From: an uncultured Clostridia bacterium
Lineage (GTDB): Bacteria; Bacillota; Clostridia; TANB77; CAG-508
Assembly: GCA_947588885.1 (NCBI GenBank)
Contig: CANQAH010000005.1
Location: 1-46,499 of the forward strand
Reading direction: 5' to 3'
Length of the DNA: 46,499 bases
Shown here one piece after another: positions 17,001-27,431 of the stretch. The translations under genes were made by a program, and so were the position numbers. The number at the start of each line of letters is the position of its first letter. Within the stretch, counting starts at the first letter, position 1. Under the pieces are notes generated by a model that worked only from the letters and a program-made list of their open reading frames with translations, did not search any database and was not told where the DNA came from.

Positions 17001-19212
17001 TAAAAAATTAACAATTGAATCACTTAAAGGTGAAAAAATTGCAGCTGGTGAACAATTAGAAATGTTTATAACATTTGAAGTTGATAAAAATGGTTACATA
17101 GGAACTACTGAAAGACCAGAATTACTTGGAGAGAAAAACAATGTAGCTGAAATAGCAAATTATTCAACATATTATCCAAATGGAAAAGTTGCAGGTATTA
17201 TTGATAGAGATTCAGCACCAGGAAACATTGATTTAAATAGAAATGTAAAAGAATGGTATGAAGATGATACAGAATCTGCACCAGCAACAGACATTGAATT
17301 ATATGCATACAATAGAGAAATAAACGGAAATGTTTGGGATGACCAAGAAGCAGTTGACTTGTTATATAACCAAAAAGTAGCTAATGGATTAATGGATGAA
17401 GGAGAAAAAGGAATTTCTGACATAGATGTACAACTAGTTGAAAAAATTCAAATAGATGGTGTAGAATACGAGAAAATCTGGTCAGAAGATGATTTTGATG
17501 GCTTAACAGAAAATGAAAAGAAAGATTATAGACTAAAAGATGTAAAAACTGATGAGAATGGAAGTTATTATTTCAAAGGTGTATTAGCTGGTAATTATGT
17601 AGTAAGATTTAAATATGGAAATAACGAAGCTAGCATAAAATATAATGGACAAGATTATAAAAATACAGCATATCAAGCTAATATGGTAAATGAAGATGGA
17701 ACACCTACATTAGACAATGAATGGCAAGATTTAAAGAATAATACTATATTAAATGAAACGAGAGTTTCAGACGCAAGAGATTATGAACTTCAAAGAATGA
17801 AAGTTGTTGCATATTCAAAAGTAATAAATAATGATGTAGGAACAGTTTTAGAATCTGCTGATCAATCAGTAAATCATGACAAATTAATTGAAAATACACA
17901 AATGGTTGCTAATACAGCAAAATTAAATATAGAAATAGAACATCAAGATTTTATAGATTATGGAACAGTTCGCAAAGTTAATGGACTAGATGAACTTACA
18001 TATGTTGTTAAAAATATTGACTTTGGTTTAGAAAAAAGATCAGGAACAGTGCTAGAATTAGAAAAGAAAATTGCCAACATATCACTATATAAAAATGATG
18101 GCAATGAAAGAATTTTATATGTAGTATACAATGAAGATGGAACAGTTAATAAAGAAAAATCAGATTCTCAAAACTTAGGAAAATTGACACACGTAAATGA
18201 ACTTCCAAATATTCAAGGTTTAGAATATATTAACGCAGAATCAGCCTTTTTAAATGGTACAACATTAAAAATTCAATATACAATAAAAGTTACTAATAAT
18301 TCAGAGGTGGATTGGACAGGAGAACTTGAAGAATTTAATACATCAGAAGAAATATTAGAAAAAGTAGAAGAACTCGAAAAATCTGATGCGTACGTATCTG
18401 GCGAATTCATTGAATATGGTAAATATGTAGGACTAAATTATTACAATAATAAAAATAATGATACAGATAAAATTGTTGAAACAAAAATAGAAAAAATTAT
18501 TGATTATATTGATAATGATGTTTCTGCACCAGAAGAAGAAAATTCACTAATAGAAAATGGTAGTTGGAAAACAATCTCATTACAAGACTTAAAAGATGGA
18601 AAATTACTTGATGAAAAAGTTTATACAACACTAAATGGTGAACAAATATTAGCTGACGCAAAACAAAGACCTTACATAGCAACAAGCAAAAATAACATAT
18701 TAATTTCAGAAGATGAAAATTACAATCCGAGTGTAGCTGGAAAATTAGTACCATCATCTGCTAGCAGTGAGCTAAACAAAAATTCTTCAGGAGAAATAAG
18801 ACTTATAGTTTCAAAACAATTATCTGAAAATACATCTAAAAATGATGTTTATAATAATATTGCTGAAATTTTAGTGTACTCAAACCCAGTAGGTAGAAGA
18901 GATGAATTAGCTGTACCTGGAAATGCAGAAATTGCAAGAGGAGAATATATAGCAGCTAGTGGATATGAAAAAGGAGCAATATTAACAAGTTACACAGGAG
19001 CAAAAGAAACAGAAGTAACTGGAACAATATTACATCTAAATGGAGAACGTGATACAGATGCTCCAAACTTTATAACAATTTCAGAACCAAATGGTATTTC
19101 ATTAAGAGATTATTATAAGAGAACATATCTACCAATTATACTTATAGTAACTGGAACAATATTAGCAGTAGGAATTATAATAATTAAAAAGAAAATTGCA
19201 TCAAAAAAATAA
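14041..19212 (+). CDS. Giant surface protein with two SdrD B-like domains and a Cys/His-rich insert
   Basis: 1,723 residues, co-transcribed with the gene upstream (5-base gap, AAAGGAGGTG). N-terminal signal or anchor helix ~5-28. SdrD B/CnaB-like modules start near residue 526 (AGQVWIDTPSDKKNPDFVDG) and 1094 (INGNVWDDQ, later DENGSYYFKGVLAGNYVV). A DUF11-like block lies near 1420. Residues 429-470 hold Cys429, 436, 438, 455, 462 and His441, 442, 464, 468, 470, suggesting a metal site or disulfides. The C-terminus is a TM helix plus KKKIASKK, with no LPxTG. Possibly a fibre or coat partner of the preceding protein; function unknown. Confidence 0.75.
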   Translation: MKRMKNIFISILTIIGIILLAYAGSIVLGQSTNEMISEDGVLPPSFPYIEYNTLISDPYILCCGKGITLNGAARTIVSSGGKSQAEPYLTEADIGKKLFEDTKNASGDITSDNFTNPYTSVTSNTYGFYTESEKKIATPMEAYILAETSENIPSEGSTFYNVTNREFDGDLDQEAYFYNIGDKTVYGVNIDEDTGEPKDFVIYDEEAEKYYYIEITNSGEFFPYTYVQYAWWKTPAGGSSSKVQSTPFFKEAQAFEEYINKVAKRDENGKIVTEEKEVTVNGKKAKLTVPVIDYKISGEDDKAKAYYDEDEGKYLIGPFVLHYTEESVTTERGTVDFSNITDATLVSNLGVVDSSEWYFKYTDRDENDNAAFPHNSEEFYIVVNYIDGMRYIEDLNFNFRYMNAGGEYTQLKGEYFKATWEPESKAIWCDEGASDCACGGHHTSAKYDDDGNLICSGGAKSCSHGYYHNHIVKWEYWLELKGLDPKTSQPLAQVYVGARWYEKAEFSFNPIPIDEEEYIKLTIPMAGQVWIDTPSDKKNPDFVDGVKENGEVGYKNAEVYIYKVYKNNSGSIVKRELAKIYDEDNNTQLKYPIYTDSNGNYKIPNINVPGSEDMIENGYHISYDVEFKYDGQHYEASPALATSNGNAEAFIKASKNEKKRYENDSIASENEEVRDTYNKKFTEVYGGNAIDGNGNTRGYSTNGSNTLNLDYTSTEFSIPNNPNTRRYSKLTVLDSNEHIIEQYKMSATTGNSGIYYPVDNKISIETADDVIELSVVRDEKGKTTTYKTIYDYMLHINLGVKKREEADLSIFKDLYKAEIIVNEKEITKTYNKYVDVEDEANKEALEIQIEACKIGRYKIDLYSSDYEYRSTVYKTSEDVVKNIKAGTDLRVFLTYRLAVNNESQALNGLDATINQIDDYYDSTFTFVNEDISANVLNDNQDRINKVIAESPYYRIVKSDETPEYTYWSDGMKRFTCNDTGKNVNDDYKKLTIESLKGEKIAAGEQLEMFITFEVDKNGYIGTTERPELLGEKNNVAEIANYSTYYPNGKVAGIIDRDSAPGNIDLNRNVKEWYEDDTESAPATDIELYAYNREINGNVWDDQEAVDLLYNQKVANGLMDEGEKGISDIDVQLVEKIQIDGVEYEKIWSEDDFDGLTENEKKDYRLKDVKTDENGSYYFKGVLAGNYVVRFKYGNNEASIKYNGQDYKNTAYQANMVNEDGTPTLDNEWQDLKNNTILNETRVSDARDYELQRMKVVAYSKVINNDVGTVLESADQSVNHDKLIENTQMVANTAKLNIEIEHQDFIDYGTVRKVNGLDELTYVVKNIDFGLEKRSGTVLELEKKIANISLYKNDGNERILYVVYNEDGTVNKEKSDSQNLGKLTHVNELPNIQGLEYINAESAFLNGTTLKIQYTIKVTNNSEVDWTGELEEFNTSEEILEKVEELEKSDAYVSGEFIEYGKYVGLNYYNNKNNDTDKIVETKIEKIIDYIDNDVSAPEEENSLIENGSWKTISLQDLKDGKLLDEKVYTTLNGEQILADAKQRPYIATSKNNILISEDENYNPSVAGKLVPSSASSELNKNSSGEIRLIVSKQLSENTSKNDVYNNIAEILVYSNPVGRRDELAVPGNAEIARGEYIAASGYEKGAILTSYTGAKETEVTGTILHLNGERDTDAPNFITISEPNGISLRDYYKRTYLPIILIVTGTILAVGIIIIKKKIASKK

Positions 19213-19214
19213 AA

Positions 19215-19364
19215 TTTATATAATAGAAAATTTTAAAACTTTAATATTAGAACAAAGCGGACAATATATAATCTGCAAAAGAAAAAAATATCTTGAATTG
19301 TCCGCGTATTTGTTCTAAGCGCCAAATTTGGCGAAGAATAGGAAATGCACTTTCCTATTATATA
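19215..19364 (-). repeat. Modular palindromic repeat, locus 5
   Basis: C module with the type-i interior from GCGGAC 19257-19262 to GTCCGC 19300-19305 inside arms AGAACAAA and TTTGTTCT. A B fragment follows (AAGCGCCAAATTTGGCGAAG, 19317-19336) and a shortened A module (AGGAAATGCACTTTCCTATT). It lies between the stop codon of the surface-protein operon and its terminator. Confidence 0.75.
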
Positions 19365-19368
19365 AAAA

Positions 19369-19399
19369 AAGAATGACCAATAAAATGGCCATTCTTTTT
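19369..19399 (+). terminator. Terminator of the surface-protein operon
   Basis: AAGAATGACCA / TGGCCATTCTT with an 8-base loop followed by TTTT. It lies about 155 bases after the stop codon, separated from it by the repeat. Confidence 0.8.
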
Positions 19400-19466
19400 G
19401 CATATATATTCACAAGTTGGAAAAAATAGCAATAAAACTAAAATACAAGGAGAGAAAAAATTTCCA

Positions 19467-22400
19467 ATGGAAAAGCATAAGTATTTAAATATAAAAGGTA
19501 CAAATTTAGAAAAAGAACAATTAGAAAAATATTTAATACAAATAGCAGAAGAACATGTTATAAGTAAGAATTCAGAAAAACTAACGTATCCAATAGAAAA
19601 ATTAAGAACGAATTATCGAAATATTTTAAAAACATATGAAATGTTAAACGAACATTTAAAGTTAGGAATAAAAATTCATTCTGCAGGTGAATGGCTTTTA
19701 GATAATTTCTATATAATCGAAGAAACAATAAAAAACATTGAAAAAAATATGAATTTAAAAAAATATATAAAATTACCAGGATTGGCAACAGGAAAATATA
19801 AAGGATTTGCAAGAATATATGTTTTAGCAAGTGAAATTACAGCATTTAGTGATGATTCAATAAGTGAAGAAAATATAATAAATGCATTGAAAAGTTATCA
19901 AACAAGAAAAATATTATCAATGGAAGAAATATGGAATATAGGAATATTTATTCAAATTTCAATAATTCAAACAATAGCAGATATTTGTGAAAGAATATAT
20001 TATTCGCAAATTCAAAAATACAAAGTAGAAAACATTTTTGAAAGATTAATTGAATTACGAGAAAATAAAGAATTACGATTCAGAAAAAAATTTAAAAATA
20101 ATAATAGCTTAAAAATAAAAGATGTAAATTATTCATTCATAGAATATATGTTGTATAAGTTAAGAAGAATTGGAAAAAAAGGAAATTTATATATAGAAAT
20201 ACTTGAAAAACAAGTTAACAAATTAGGATTTAAGACTGATGAGATAGTAAAAAAAGAACATTTATATGTAGCAACTCTAAAAATAAAAATAGGAAGCTGC
20301 ATAACAAGCATAAAAACTATAAATAGAATTAATTTTCAGAAAGTTTTTGAAAAAACTAATAAAACAGAAGAACTACTAAACGAAGATCCATGTGGTGTAT
20401 TCAAAAATATGACAGAAGATACAAAAGAACTTTATAGAGATGAAATTAAGAAACTTTCAAATAAATTAAAAATATCAGAAATTTATATTTCTGAAGAAAT
20501 TTTAAAATTAGCTAGCAGGTATAAAAATAGTGAAGAACTTATAGACAAAAGAAAATCACATGTTGGATATTATTTAATAGACGAAGGAAAATACGAATTA
20601 AAAGAAAAAATTACTGAAAAAAGAGTAAGAAGACCTAGAAAGATAAAACCAACATTATATATCATGTCAATATTTATATTATCAGCAATAATTGATTTTT
20701 TAATAACTTTGAATATAAATCAAAACACATTAATTAATATAATAATATTTATTGTACTATATATACCAGTTTATGAAATAGTAATAAAGATAATTAATTA
20801 TATTTTAAGTAAAGTCGTAAAGGCACAAAAATTGCCTAAGATAAATTTTGAAGATGGAATAGGCAAAGAAAATAAAACTATGGTTATAATACCAACAATT
20901 ATAGATTCAGAAGAAAAAATAAAAGAAATAATACAAAAAATTGAAGTATACCATTTAGCAAATCAGGATGAAAATTTATATTTTACTATATTAGGAGATT
21001 GCACAACTTCTGAAAAAGAAGTGGAAAAAGAAGATAAAAAATTAATATTATGTGGAAAAAAAGAAATTGAAAAATTAAATAAAAAATATAATTCAGACAA
21101 TAAATTTAATTTCATGTATAGAAAAAGAAGATGGAATCCAAATGAAGGAAAATTCTTAGGATGGGAGAGAAAAAGAGGATTATTAATACAATTCAATGAT
21201 GTATTAATAACCCAAAATAACACTGATTTTATTTGTAATACATTAGAAAATTTTAAAGAAAAAATAAAATATGTAATAACTCTAGATTCAGACACAAATT
21301 TAATATTAGATTCTGCACAAAAACTAATTGGAGCAATGAGTCATATATTAAATCAACCAATAATTGAAGACAACGCAGTAAAAATAGGATATGGAATAAT
21401 GCAACCACGAATTGGAATAAAGCTAGAAGATTCTCAAAAAACGATGTTTACAAAGATATTTGCATGTAACCCAGGAGTGGATTTTTATACAAATGCAATA
21501 TCAGATATTTATCAAGATTGCTTTAAAGAAGGAATTTTTGCAGGAAAAGGAATTTATGATTTAAACATTTATCAAGAATTAATTAAAGACAAATTACCTG
21601 AAAACAGAATTTTAAGTCATGATTTACTAGAAGGAAACTATTTAAGATGTGGGCTATTGACAGATGTAGTTCTTTTAGATACGTTTCCAACAAAGTATTT
21701 ATCTTATTTAGAAAGAGAAAATAGATGGATAAGAGGAGACTGGCAAATTTCTGGATGGCTAGAAGATAGAGTTAATAATATAAAAAATCCTATAAATAAA
21801 CTTAGCAAATTTAAAATCTTTGATAATTTAAGAAGAAGTATACTTCCAATTAGTCAAGCCATATTGATAATTTTATCAATATGGAAAAATAGTGTGTTAT
21901 TAAGCATAATAACACTTATTTCAATCTTTATTACAACAATACTTGAAGTAATAAATAAAATATTATTTAAAAAAAGTATTTCAGGGGAGAAAATATATGC
22001 TTATAAAAAATTCTATAAAAACATTTCAGGTATACGAGGAAGCTTATTAAGAAATGCCTTAGAGTTTACTTTTTTACCAACAAATTTGATGAATTCAACT
22101 ATAGCAATAGTAAAAACATTATATAGGCTAAGAAAAAGTAAAAATTTATTAGAATGGAAAACTTCAGATGCTGTAGATAAAAGCATGTCGAATTCTTTAG
22201 AATATTATTGCAAAAGAATGTCAGCCAATATTATTTTTGGGATTTTTATGTTTGGATTATTAAATCCATTTGCAATGATTATAGGAACAATATGGATTTT
22301 AGGACCATATATAGCATGGGAAATAAGTAAAAATTCAAAAATTGAAATGAAAATATCTGAAAAGAATAAAAAATATTTATTAGATGTTGCAAAACAGACG

Positions 22401-25400
22401 TGGAAATATTTTGAAGAAACGTGTAAGCCAGAAAATAATTTTTTAGTTCCAGATAACTATCAAATTAATAGGAAAAATGTATTTGTAAACAGAACGTCAT
22501 CAACCAATATAGGATTAGAATTAATATCTATAATTTCAGCATATGATTTGAATTTTATTAATTTAGAACAAGCAATTCATGCAATAGAAAACATATTAGA
22601 AATTATTTCAAAATTAGAAAAATGGAATGGACATTTATATAATTGGTACAATATAAAAACATTAAAACCACTTACACCTAGATATGTTTCAACTGTTGAT
22701 AGTGGAAATTTCATCGGATATTTGTATATATTAAAAAGTTTTCTTATTTCAAAAAATCTCGAAAATGGGATTGTAAAAAAAGTTGATAAATTAATTGATA
22801 ACACTGATTTTAGCACATTATATAATTACAAAAATAGATTATTTTCAATAGGATTTGACATAGAAAATGATAAATTGAGTGATTCATATTATGATTTTTT
22901 AGCCTCAGAAGCTAGACAAACAAGTTTTGTTGCTATAGCCAAAAAAGATATTAAATATAAGCACTGGATAAATTTGAGTAGAACATTAACAGCAACAGAT
23001 GGGTATAAGGGATTAATATCATGGTCAGGAACAGCATTTGAATATTTAATGCCAAATTTAATTATGAAAGTGCCACAAGGCAGTTTAATTGATGAATCTT
23101 GTAGATTTGCTAAAATCAGCCAAATAGATTATGCAAGGAAAAACAATATTCCATGGGGAATTTCAGAGTCAGCATATTCTTTAAAAGATTTACAAAGTAA
23201 TTATCAGTATAAAGCTTTTGGAATTCCAACATTAGGATTAAAAAGAGGATTGGAAGAAGAACTTGTAGTATCCCCATATAGTACATTTTTATTTTTAGAA
23301 TATGGAATAGAAGAAGGCATAAGAAATTTAAAAGAAATAGAAAAATTTGATATGAGAGGAAAATATGGATTTTATGATTCACTAGATTTTACTAAAGAAA
23401 GACTAGATTCTGAAAATAAAGAACAACCTGTAAAAACATTTATGGCACATCATCAAGGACTAATATTAAATTCAATTAATAATGTTTTAAATAATAATAT
23501 ATTAGCCAAAAGATTCATGAAAAATCCAGAAATAAAAGCAATTGAAATACTATTAAACGAGAGAATGCCAGAAACAGTAGTATTATCAAAAGAAAGAACA
23601 AACAAAACAATAAAAGGTAAATATATTAATAAATTTGAGGATAAAGAAATTTGCTATGAAAAACAAAATAATTATAGAAGAATAAATGTCATATCAAGTG
23701 ATAATTATACAAATGTAATTGACACAACAGGAAGAGGATATAGCAAATATAAAAATATTCAAATTAATAGATTTAAAAATAGAAATGATGAAAAAGAAGG
23801 AATTGGTTTTTTTATAAAAAATATTAGAAATCAAAAAATATGGAGTACATTTGAGAGTAATGAAATAAAATTTACACAATATAAAGAAGAATTTATTCAA
23901 AAACAAGAAAATATTGAAACAACAATGAAAGTTTTCTTACTATCAAATGGAGAAGCTGAAATTAGGGAATTAACAATAAAAAATAATGGAATTTTACCAG
24001 AGAGTTTAGAAATATATAGTTTTCTAGAGCCAATATTATCTGATGTAAGAGACGATATAGCACATCCAATATATAATAACATGTTTTTAAAATTTGAATA
24101 TATAGAAGAAAAACAAATACTAATTGTGTCAAGAAAAATAAAAGATAAAGAAATATATTTAGGAATGAAATTATTAACACAAGAAGGAACAGAAACTGAA
24201 ATTGAAATAGAAAAAGAAAAATTTTGGGGCAGAAATCAAAAAAATCCTATATCTGTTACAAAATCTAATAATTTTTCAAATGAAATAAAGGAAGTAGTAG
24301 AACCAATTGTAGCAATTAAGACTAAAATTGAAATTCAACCAAAAGAAAAAAATAAAATAGACTTACTTATGTATGTATCTGAAGAAAAAGAACAACTAAT
24401 ATCAGAAATTGAAAATATGAATGTAGAAAAAGCAAGCAAAGAGCTAGAGTTATCAAAGGCTAAAAGTGAAGAAGAAATTAAATTTTTAGAGATAAATGGT
24501 AATCGTATTGAAAACAATCAAAGAATTTTAGGACATTGTCTAGAAAAAGATTTACCTAAAAATATTAATATAGATTATAAGATAGAAGATGTGTGGAAGT
24601 TTGGAATATCAGGTGATAACCCAATAATATTGGTAGAAATAAAAAATACTGAAGAAATACATTTAATTGATGAATTACTAGAAACAATTGAATTTTTCAA
24701 TGTTAAAAATATAAAAATAGATCTGTGCATTTTAAATAATGAAAAAATGAGTTATGAAACATTTGTAAAAGACGAAATAAATGAAAGCATAAAAAATCGT
24801 AGATTAGAATACTTGAGAAATAATCAAATTTTTGTATTTAATAAAACTGAACTAACAAAACATGACATTGAAATAATAAAAGCAATATCCTGCATTAATT
24901 TTTATGGAGATATTGGAGATGTTAAAAGTAATTTAGAAGAAATGGAGGATAGCAATAAAGAAATTATTAACAAAGAATATGAAGAAAATAGTAAAAATGA
25001 TGATGTCGAAAAAGAAGAATTAATATTTGACAATTCTTATGGTGGATTTAAAGATAAAGAATATTTAATAACAGTTGAAAATGGAAAATTACCACCTCGA
25101 GCATGGAGTAATATTATATCAAATGGAAAAATAGGAACAGTAATAACAGAAAATTCTGGAGGATATACATGGTTTAATAATTGTAGATTATTTAGAATTA
25201 CAACATGGGAAAATGATGCTATACAAGATTTCCCTACAGAGACTATTTTATTAAAAGATATTGATGAAAAACAATATTGGAAACTTGGAAGTGATGCCAA
25301 TAAGAACTCATATCATGTAACTTATGGTCAAGGATACACTAAATTTACACAAATAAATAATGATTTAATACAAGAAAATAAAATATTTATACCTATTGAT

Positions 25401-27350
25401 GGAGAAAGTAAAATAAATCATATAACAATAAAAAATAAATTGCCCAATAAAAGAAGAATAATGCTATATTATGTCATAAATTTATGCATGAGTGAAACAA
25501 AGGAAAAAGGCTTAGGCAAAATAAGGACAACAAAAGAAAACAATTTTATTATATTAGAAAATATTTGTAAAACAGAGTTTCCAGATAAAATAAAAATAAC
25601 ATCAGATACACCAATTAAATCTTATACAAATAATAAAAATGAATTTTTTGATAATGAAATGAACCCAATAGGGATTAACAAAAAAGAATTAGAAAATGCA
25701 GGAAATATATCACAGGGAAATGAACTAATTTTACAAATACCAGTTGATCTAGAAGAATATGAAAAGAAAAAAATAAATATCATTTTTGGAAAAGATGCTG
25801 AAAAATATTTAGAAAATAATATAATTGAAGAAGAAATAGAAAATGTTGATAGATATTGGAATGAAAAAACAGGAAATATAAAGGTAAGAACTCCATCAGA
25901 AAAAATAAATATATATATGAATAAATGGCTAGTATATCAAACAATTACAAGCAGAATAAATGCTAAAACAGGATTTTATCAATCAGGTGGAGCATTAGGC
26001 TTTAGGGATCAACTTCAAGACTCAATTGGAATGAAATGGGTAGATGAGGCAATTTTAGAAAAACAAATCATAGAAGCAGCTAAACATCAATTCATTGAAG
26101 GAGATGTAATGCACTGGTGGCATAAAGAAAATAAAACAGGAATAAGAACAAAAATATCAGATGATTTATTATGGCTACCATATAGTGTTTTAGAGTATAT
26201 AGAATTTACAGAAGATTGGAATATACTAGAAAAAGAAGTGCAATATTCAAAAGGAATATTACTAGATGGGGAAAAAGAAAGATATGATAAATTTGAATAT
26301 ACAAAAGATAAAGAAAGCATATTCAAACATTGCATGAGAGCAATAAATAAATCATTAGACTTTGGAGAAAACGGATTACCAAAAATAGGAACAGGGGACT
26401 GGAATGACGGATTTAATCTAATAGGTCATAAAGAAAAAGGTGAAAGCATATGGTTAGGCTTTTTTCTATATGATATTTTAAACAGATGGGAAAAAGTTTT
26501 AGAATATAAAAAAGATAATCAGACAAAAGAAAAGTTTACACGAATAAAAAAAGATTTGAAAAAAGTATTAAATAAAACTGGATGGGATGGAGCATGGTAT
26601 AAAAGAGCTATAACAGATGATGGAAAAGTAATTGGAAGTAGTGGTAATAAAGAATGCAAGATTGATAGTTTAGCACAAAGTTGGGCAATTATTTCAGAAG
26701 CAGGAGATAATGATAAAAAATACATTGCATTAGAATCGGCAAAAAAATATTTAATAGATGAAGAAAATCAAATTATAAAACTATTAACACCACCATTCAA
26801 AGATGGAGAAATAAATCCAGGTTATATAAAAAAATATCCTGCTGGAGTAAGAGAAAATGGTGGACAATATACACATGCAGCAATATGGTTAATTATGGCA
26901 TTTGCCAAAATTGGAATGATAGACGAAGCCATAAAGTATGCAGAAATGATAAATCCAATAACACATGCAGAAACAATGGAAAAATCAATGAGATATAAAA
27001 TAGAACCATATGTGTTACCAGGTGATATATATAGCAATCAATATATGGTTGGAAGAGGAGGATGGAGTTGGTATACAGGTTCTAGTAGTTGGTATTATAA
27101 AGTATGTTTAGAAGATATTTTAGGAATCAAAAGGAAAGGAAAGAAATTATTTTTACCAGAAATTCCATCAAAAACATGGGAAAATTATGAAATTCAATAT
27201 AAATATAAAACAAACTTATATAATATAAAAATTAATAATGGACATGAAAATGATGAGATAGAAGTATTAATTAATGGCAAAAAAACAGAAAAAAATTATA
27301 TTGAATTACAAGATGAAAATAAAATTATAAATATTGAGATAAAAATGTAA
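19467..27350 (+). CDS. Giant GT84/GH94 enzyme, cyclic beta-1,2-glucan synthase-like (NdvB/ChvB family)
   Basis: 2,627 residues from ATG 19467; the open frame upstream begins inside a terminator and is unlikely to be translated. Order: N-terminal cytosolic domain (HSAGEWLLDNFYIIEE), paired TM helices ~394-445, a family-84 glycosyltransferase domain with DSDTNL (~607) and ENRWIRGDWQ (~751), further TM segments, a glucoamylase-like region (WGISESAY, HHQGLI ~1328), and C-terminal GH94 modules (WSNIISNGKIG; TGDWNDG ~2310; GGWSWYTGSSSWYY ~2529). Known relatives polymerise beta-1,2-glucan from UDP-glucose and trim it by phosphorolysis. A linear-glucan product is possible. The nearest ribosome binding site, AAGGAGAG, is about 12 bases from the ATG, rather far. 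No clear own promoter. Confidence 0.88.
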   Translation: MEKHKYLNIKGTNLEKEQLEKYLIQIAEEHVISKNSEKLTYPIEKLRTNYRNILKTYEMLNEHLKLGIKIHSAGEWLLDNFYIIEETIKNIEKNMNLKKYIKLPGLATGKYKGFARIYVLASEITAFSDDSISEENIINALKSYQTRKILSMEEIWNIGIFIQISIIQTIADICERIYYSQIQKYKVENIFERLIELRENKELRFRKKFKNNNSLKIKDVNYSFIEYMLYKLRRIGKKGNLYIEILEKQVNKLGFKTDEIVKKEHLYVATLKIKIGSCITSIKTINRINFQKVFEKTNKTEELLNEDPCGVFKNMTEDTKELYRDEIKKLSNKLKISEIYISEEILKLASRYKNSEELIDKRKSHVGYYLIDEGKYELKEKITEKRVRRPRKIKPTLYIMSIFILSAIIDFLITLNINQNTLINIIIFIVLYIPVYEIVIKIINYILSKVVKAQKLPKINFEDGIGKENKTMVIIPTIIDSEEKIKEIIQKIEVYHLANQDENLYFTILGDCTTSEKEVEKEDKKLILCGKKEIEKLNKKYNSDNKFNFMYRKRRWNPNEGKFLGWERKRGLLIQFNDVLITQNNTDFICNTLENFKEKIKYVITLDSDTNLILDSAQKLIGAMSHILNQPIIEDNAVKIGYGIMQPRIGIKLEDSQKTMFTKIFACNPGVDFYTNAISDIYQDCFKEGIFAGKGIYDLNIYQELIKDKLPENRILSHDLLEGNYLRCGLLTDVVLLDTFPTKYLSYLERENRWIRGDWQISGWLEDRVNNIKNPINKLSKFKIFDNLRRSILPISQAILIILSIWKNSVLLSIITLISIFITTILEVINKILFKKSISGEKIYAYKKFYKNISGIRGSLLRNALEFTFLPTNLMNSTIAIVKTLYRLRKSKNLLEWKTSDAVDKSMSNSLEYYCKRMSANIIFGIFMFGLLNPFAMIIGTIWILGPYIAWEISKNSKIEMKISEKNKKYLLDVAKQTWKYFEETCKPENNFLVPDNYQINRKNVFVNRTSSTNIGLELISIISAYDLNFINLEQAIHAIENILEIISKLEKWNGHLYNWYNIKTLKPLTPRYVSTVDSGNFIGYLYILKSFLISKNLENGIVKKVDKLIDNTDFSTLYNYKNRLFSIGFDIENDKLSDSYYDFLASEARQTSFVAIAKKDIKYKHWINLSRTLTATDGYKGLISWSGTAFEYLMPNLIMKVPQGSLIDESCRFAKISQIDYARKNNIPWGISESAYSLKDLQSNYQYKAFGIPTLGLKRGLEEELVVSPYSTFLFLEYGIEEGIRNLKEIEKFDMRGKYGFYDSLDFTKERLDSENKEQPVKTFMAHHQGLILNSINNVLNNNILAKRFMKNPEIKAIEILLNERMPETVVLSKERTNKTIKGKYINKFEDKEICYEKQNNYRRINVISSDNYTNVIDTTGRGYSKYKNIQINRFKNRNDEKEGIGFFIKNIRNQKIWSTFESNEIKFTQYKEEFIQKQENIETTMKVFLLSNGEAEIRELTIKNNGILPESLEIYSFLEPILSDVRDDIAHPIYNNMFLKFEYIEEKQILIVSRKIKDKEIYLGMKLLTQEGTETEIEIEKEKFWGRNQKNPISVTKSNNFSNEIKEVVEPIVAIKTKIEIQPKEKNKIDLLMYVSEEKEQLISEIENMNVEKASKELELSKAKSEEEIKFLEINGNRIENNQRILGHCLEKDLPKNINIDYKIEDVWKFGISGDNPIILVEIKNTEEIHLIDELLETIEFFNVKNIKIDLCILNNEKMSYETFVKDEINESIKNRRLEYLRNNQIFVFNKTELTKHDIEIIKAISCINFYGDIGDVKSNLEEMEDSNKEIINKEYEENSKNDDVEKEELIFDNSYGGFKDKEYLITVENGKLPPRAWSNIISNGKIGTVITENSGGYTWFNNCRLFRITTWENDAIQDFPTETILLKDIDEKQYWKLGSDANKNSYHVTYGQGYTKFTQINNDLIQENKIFIPIDGESKINHITIKNKLPNKRRIMLYYVINLCMSETKEKGLGKIRTTKENNFIILENICKTEFPDKIKITSDTPIKSYTNNKNEFFDNEMNPIGINKKELENAGNISQGNELILQIPVDLEEYEKKKINIIFGKDAEKYLENNIIEEEIENVDRYWNEKTGNIKVRTPSEKINIYMNKWLVYQTITSRINAKTGFYQSGGALGFRDQLQDSIGMKWVDEAILEKQIIEAAKHQFIEGDVMHWWHKENKTGIRTKISDDLLWLPYSVLEYIEFTEDWNILEKEVQYSKGILLDGEKERYDKFEYTKDKESIFKHCMRAINKSLDFGENGLPKIGTGDWNDGFNLIGHKEKGESIWLGFFLYDILNRWEKVLEYKKDNQTKEKFTRIKKDLKKVLNKTGWDGAWYKRAITDDGKVIGSSGNKECKIDSLAQSWAIISEAGDNDKKYIALESAKKYLIDEENQIIKLLTPPFKDGEINPGYIKKYPAGVRENGGQYTHAAIWLIMAFAKIGMIDEAIKYAEMINPITHAETMEKSMRYKIEPYVLPGDIYSNQYMVGRGGWSWYTGSSSWYYKVCLEDILGIKRKGKKLFLPEIPSKTWENYEIQYKYKTNLYNIKINNGHENDEIEVLINGKKTEKNYIELQDENKIINIEIKM

Positions 27351-27367
27351 AAAAAACGAAAAAAAAC

Positions 27368-27396
27368 TTGTACAAAAATTACCTTTGTGATATAAA
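27368..27396 (+). promoter_or_regulatory. Promoter of walR
   Basis: TTGTAC - 17 bases - TATAAA, 36 bases before the walR start. Confidence 0.65.
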
Positions 27397-27431
27397 ATAG
27401 GATATAGAAAAGAAAAGAAAGGGGTATCCTT

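Noticed and set aside
19398..19466. N-terminal extension of the GT84/GH94 enzyme starting at TTG 19398
   Set aside because: It would start inside the T-run of a terminator without a ribosome binding site; the family-like sequence begins at ATG 19467.
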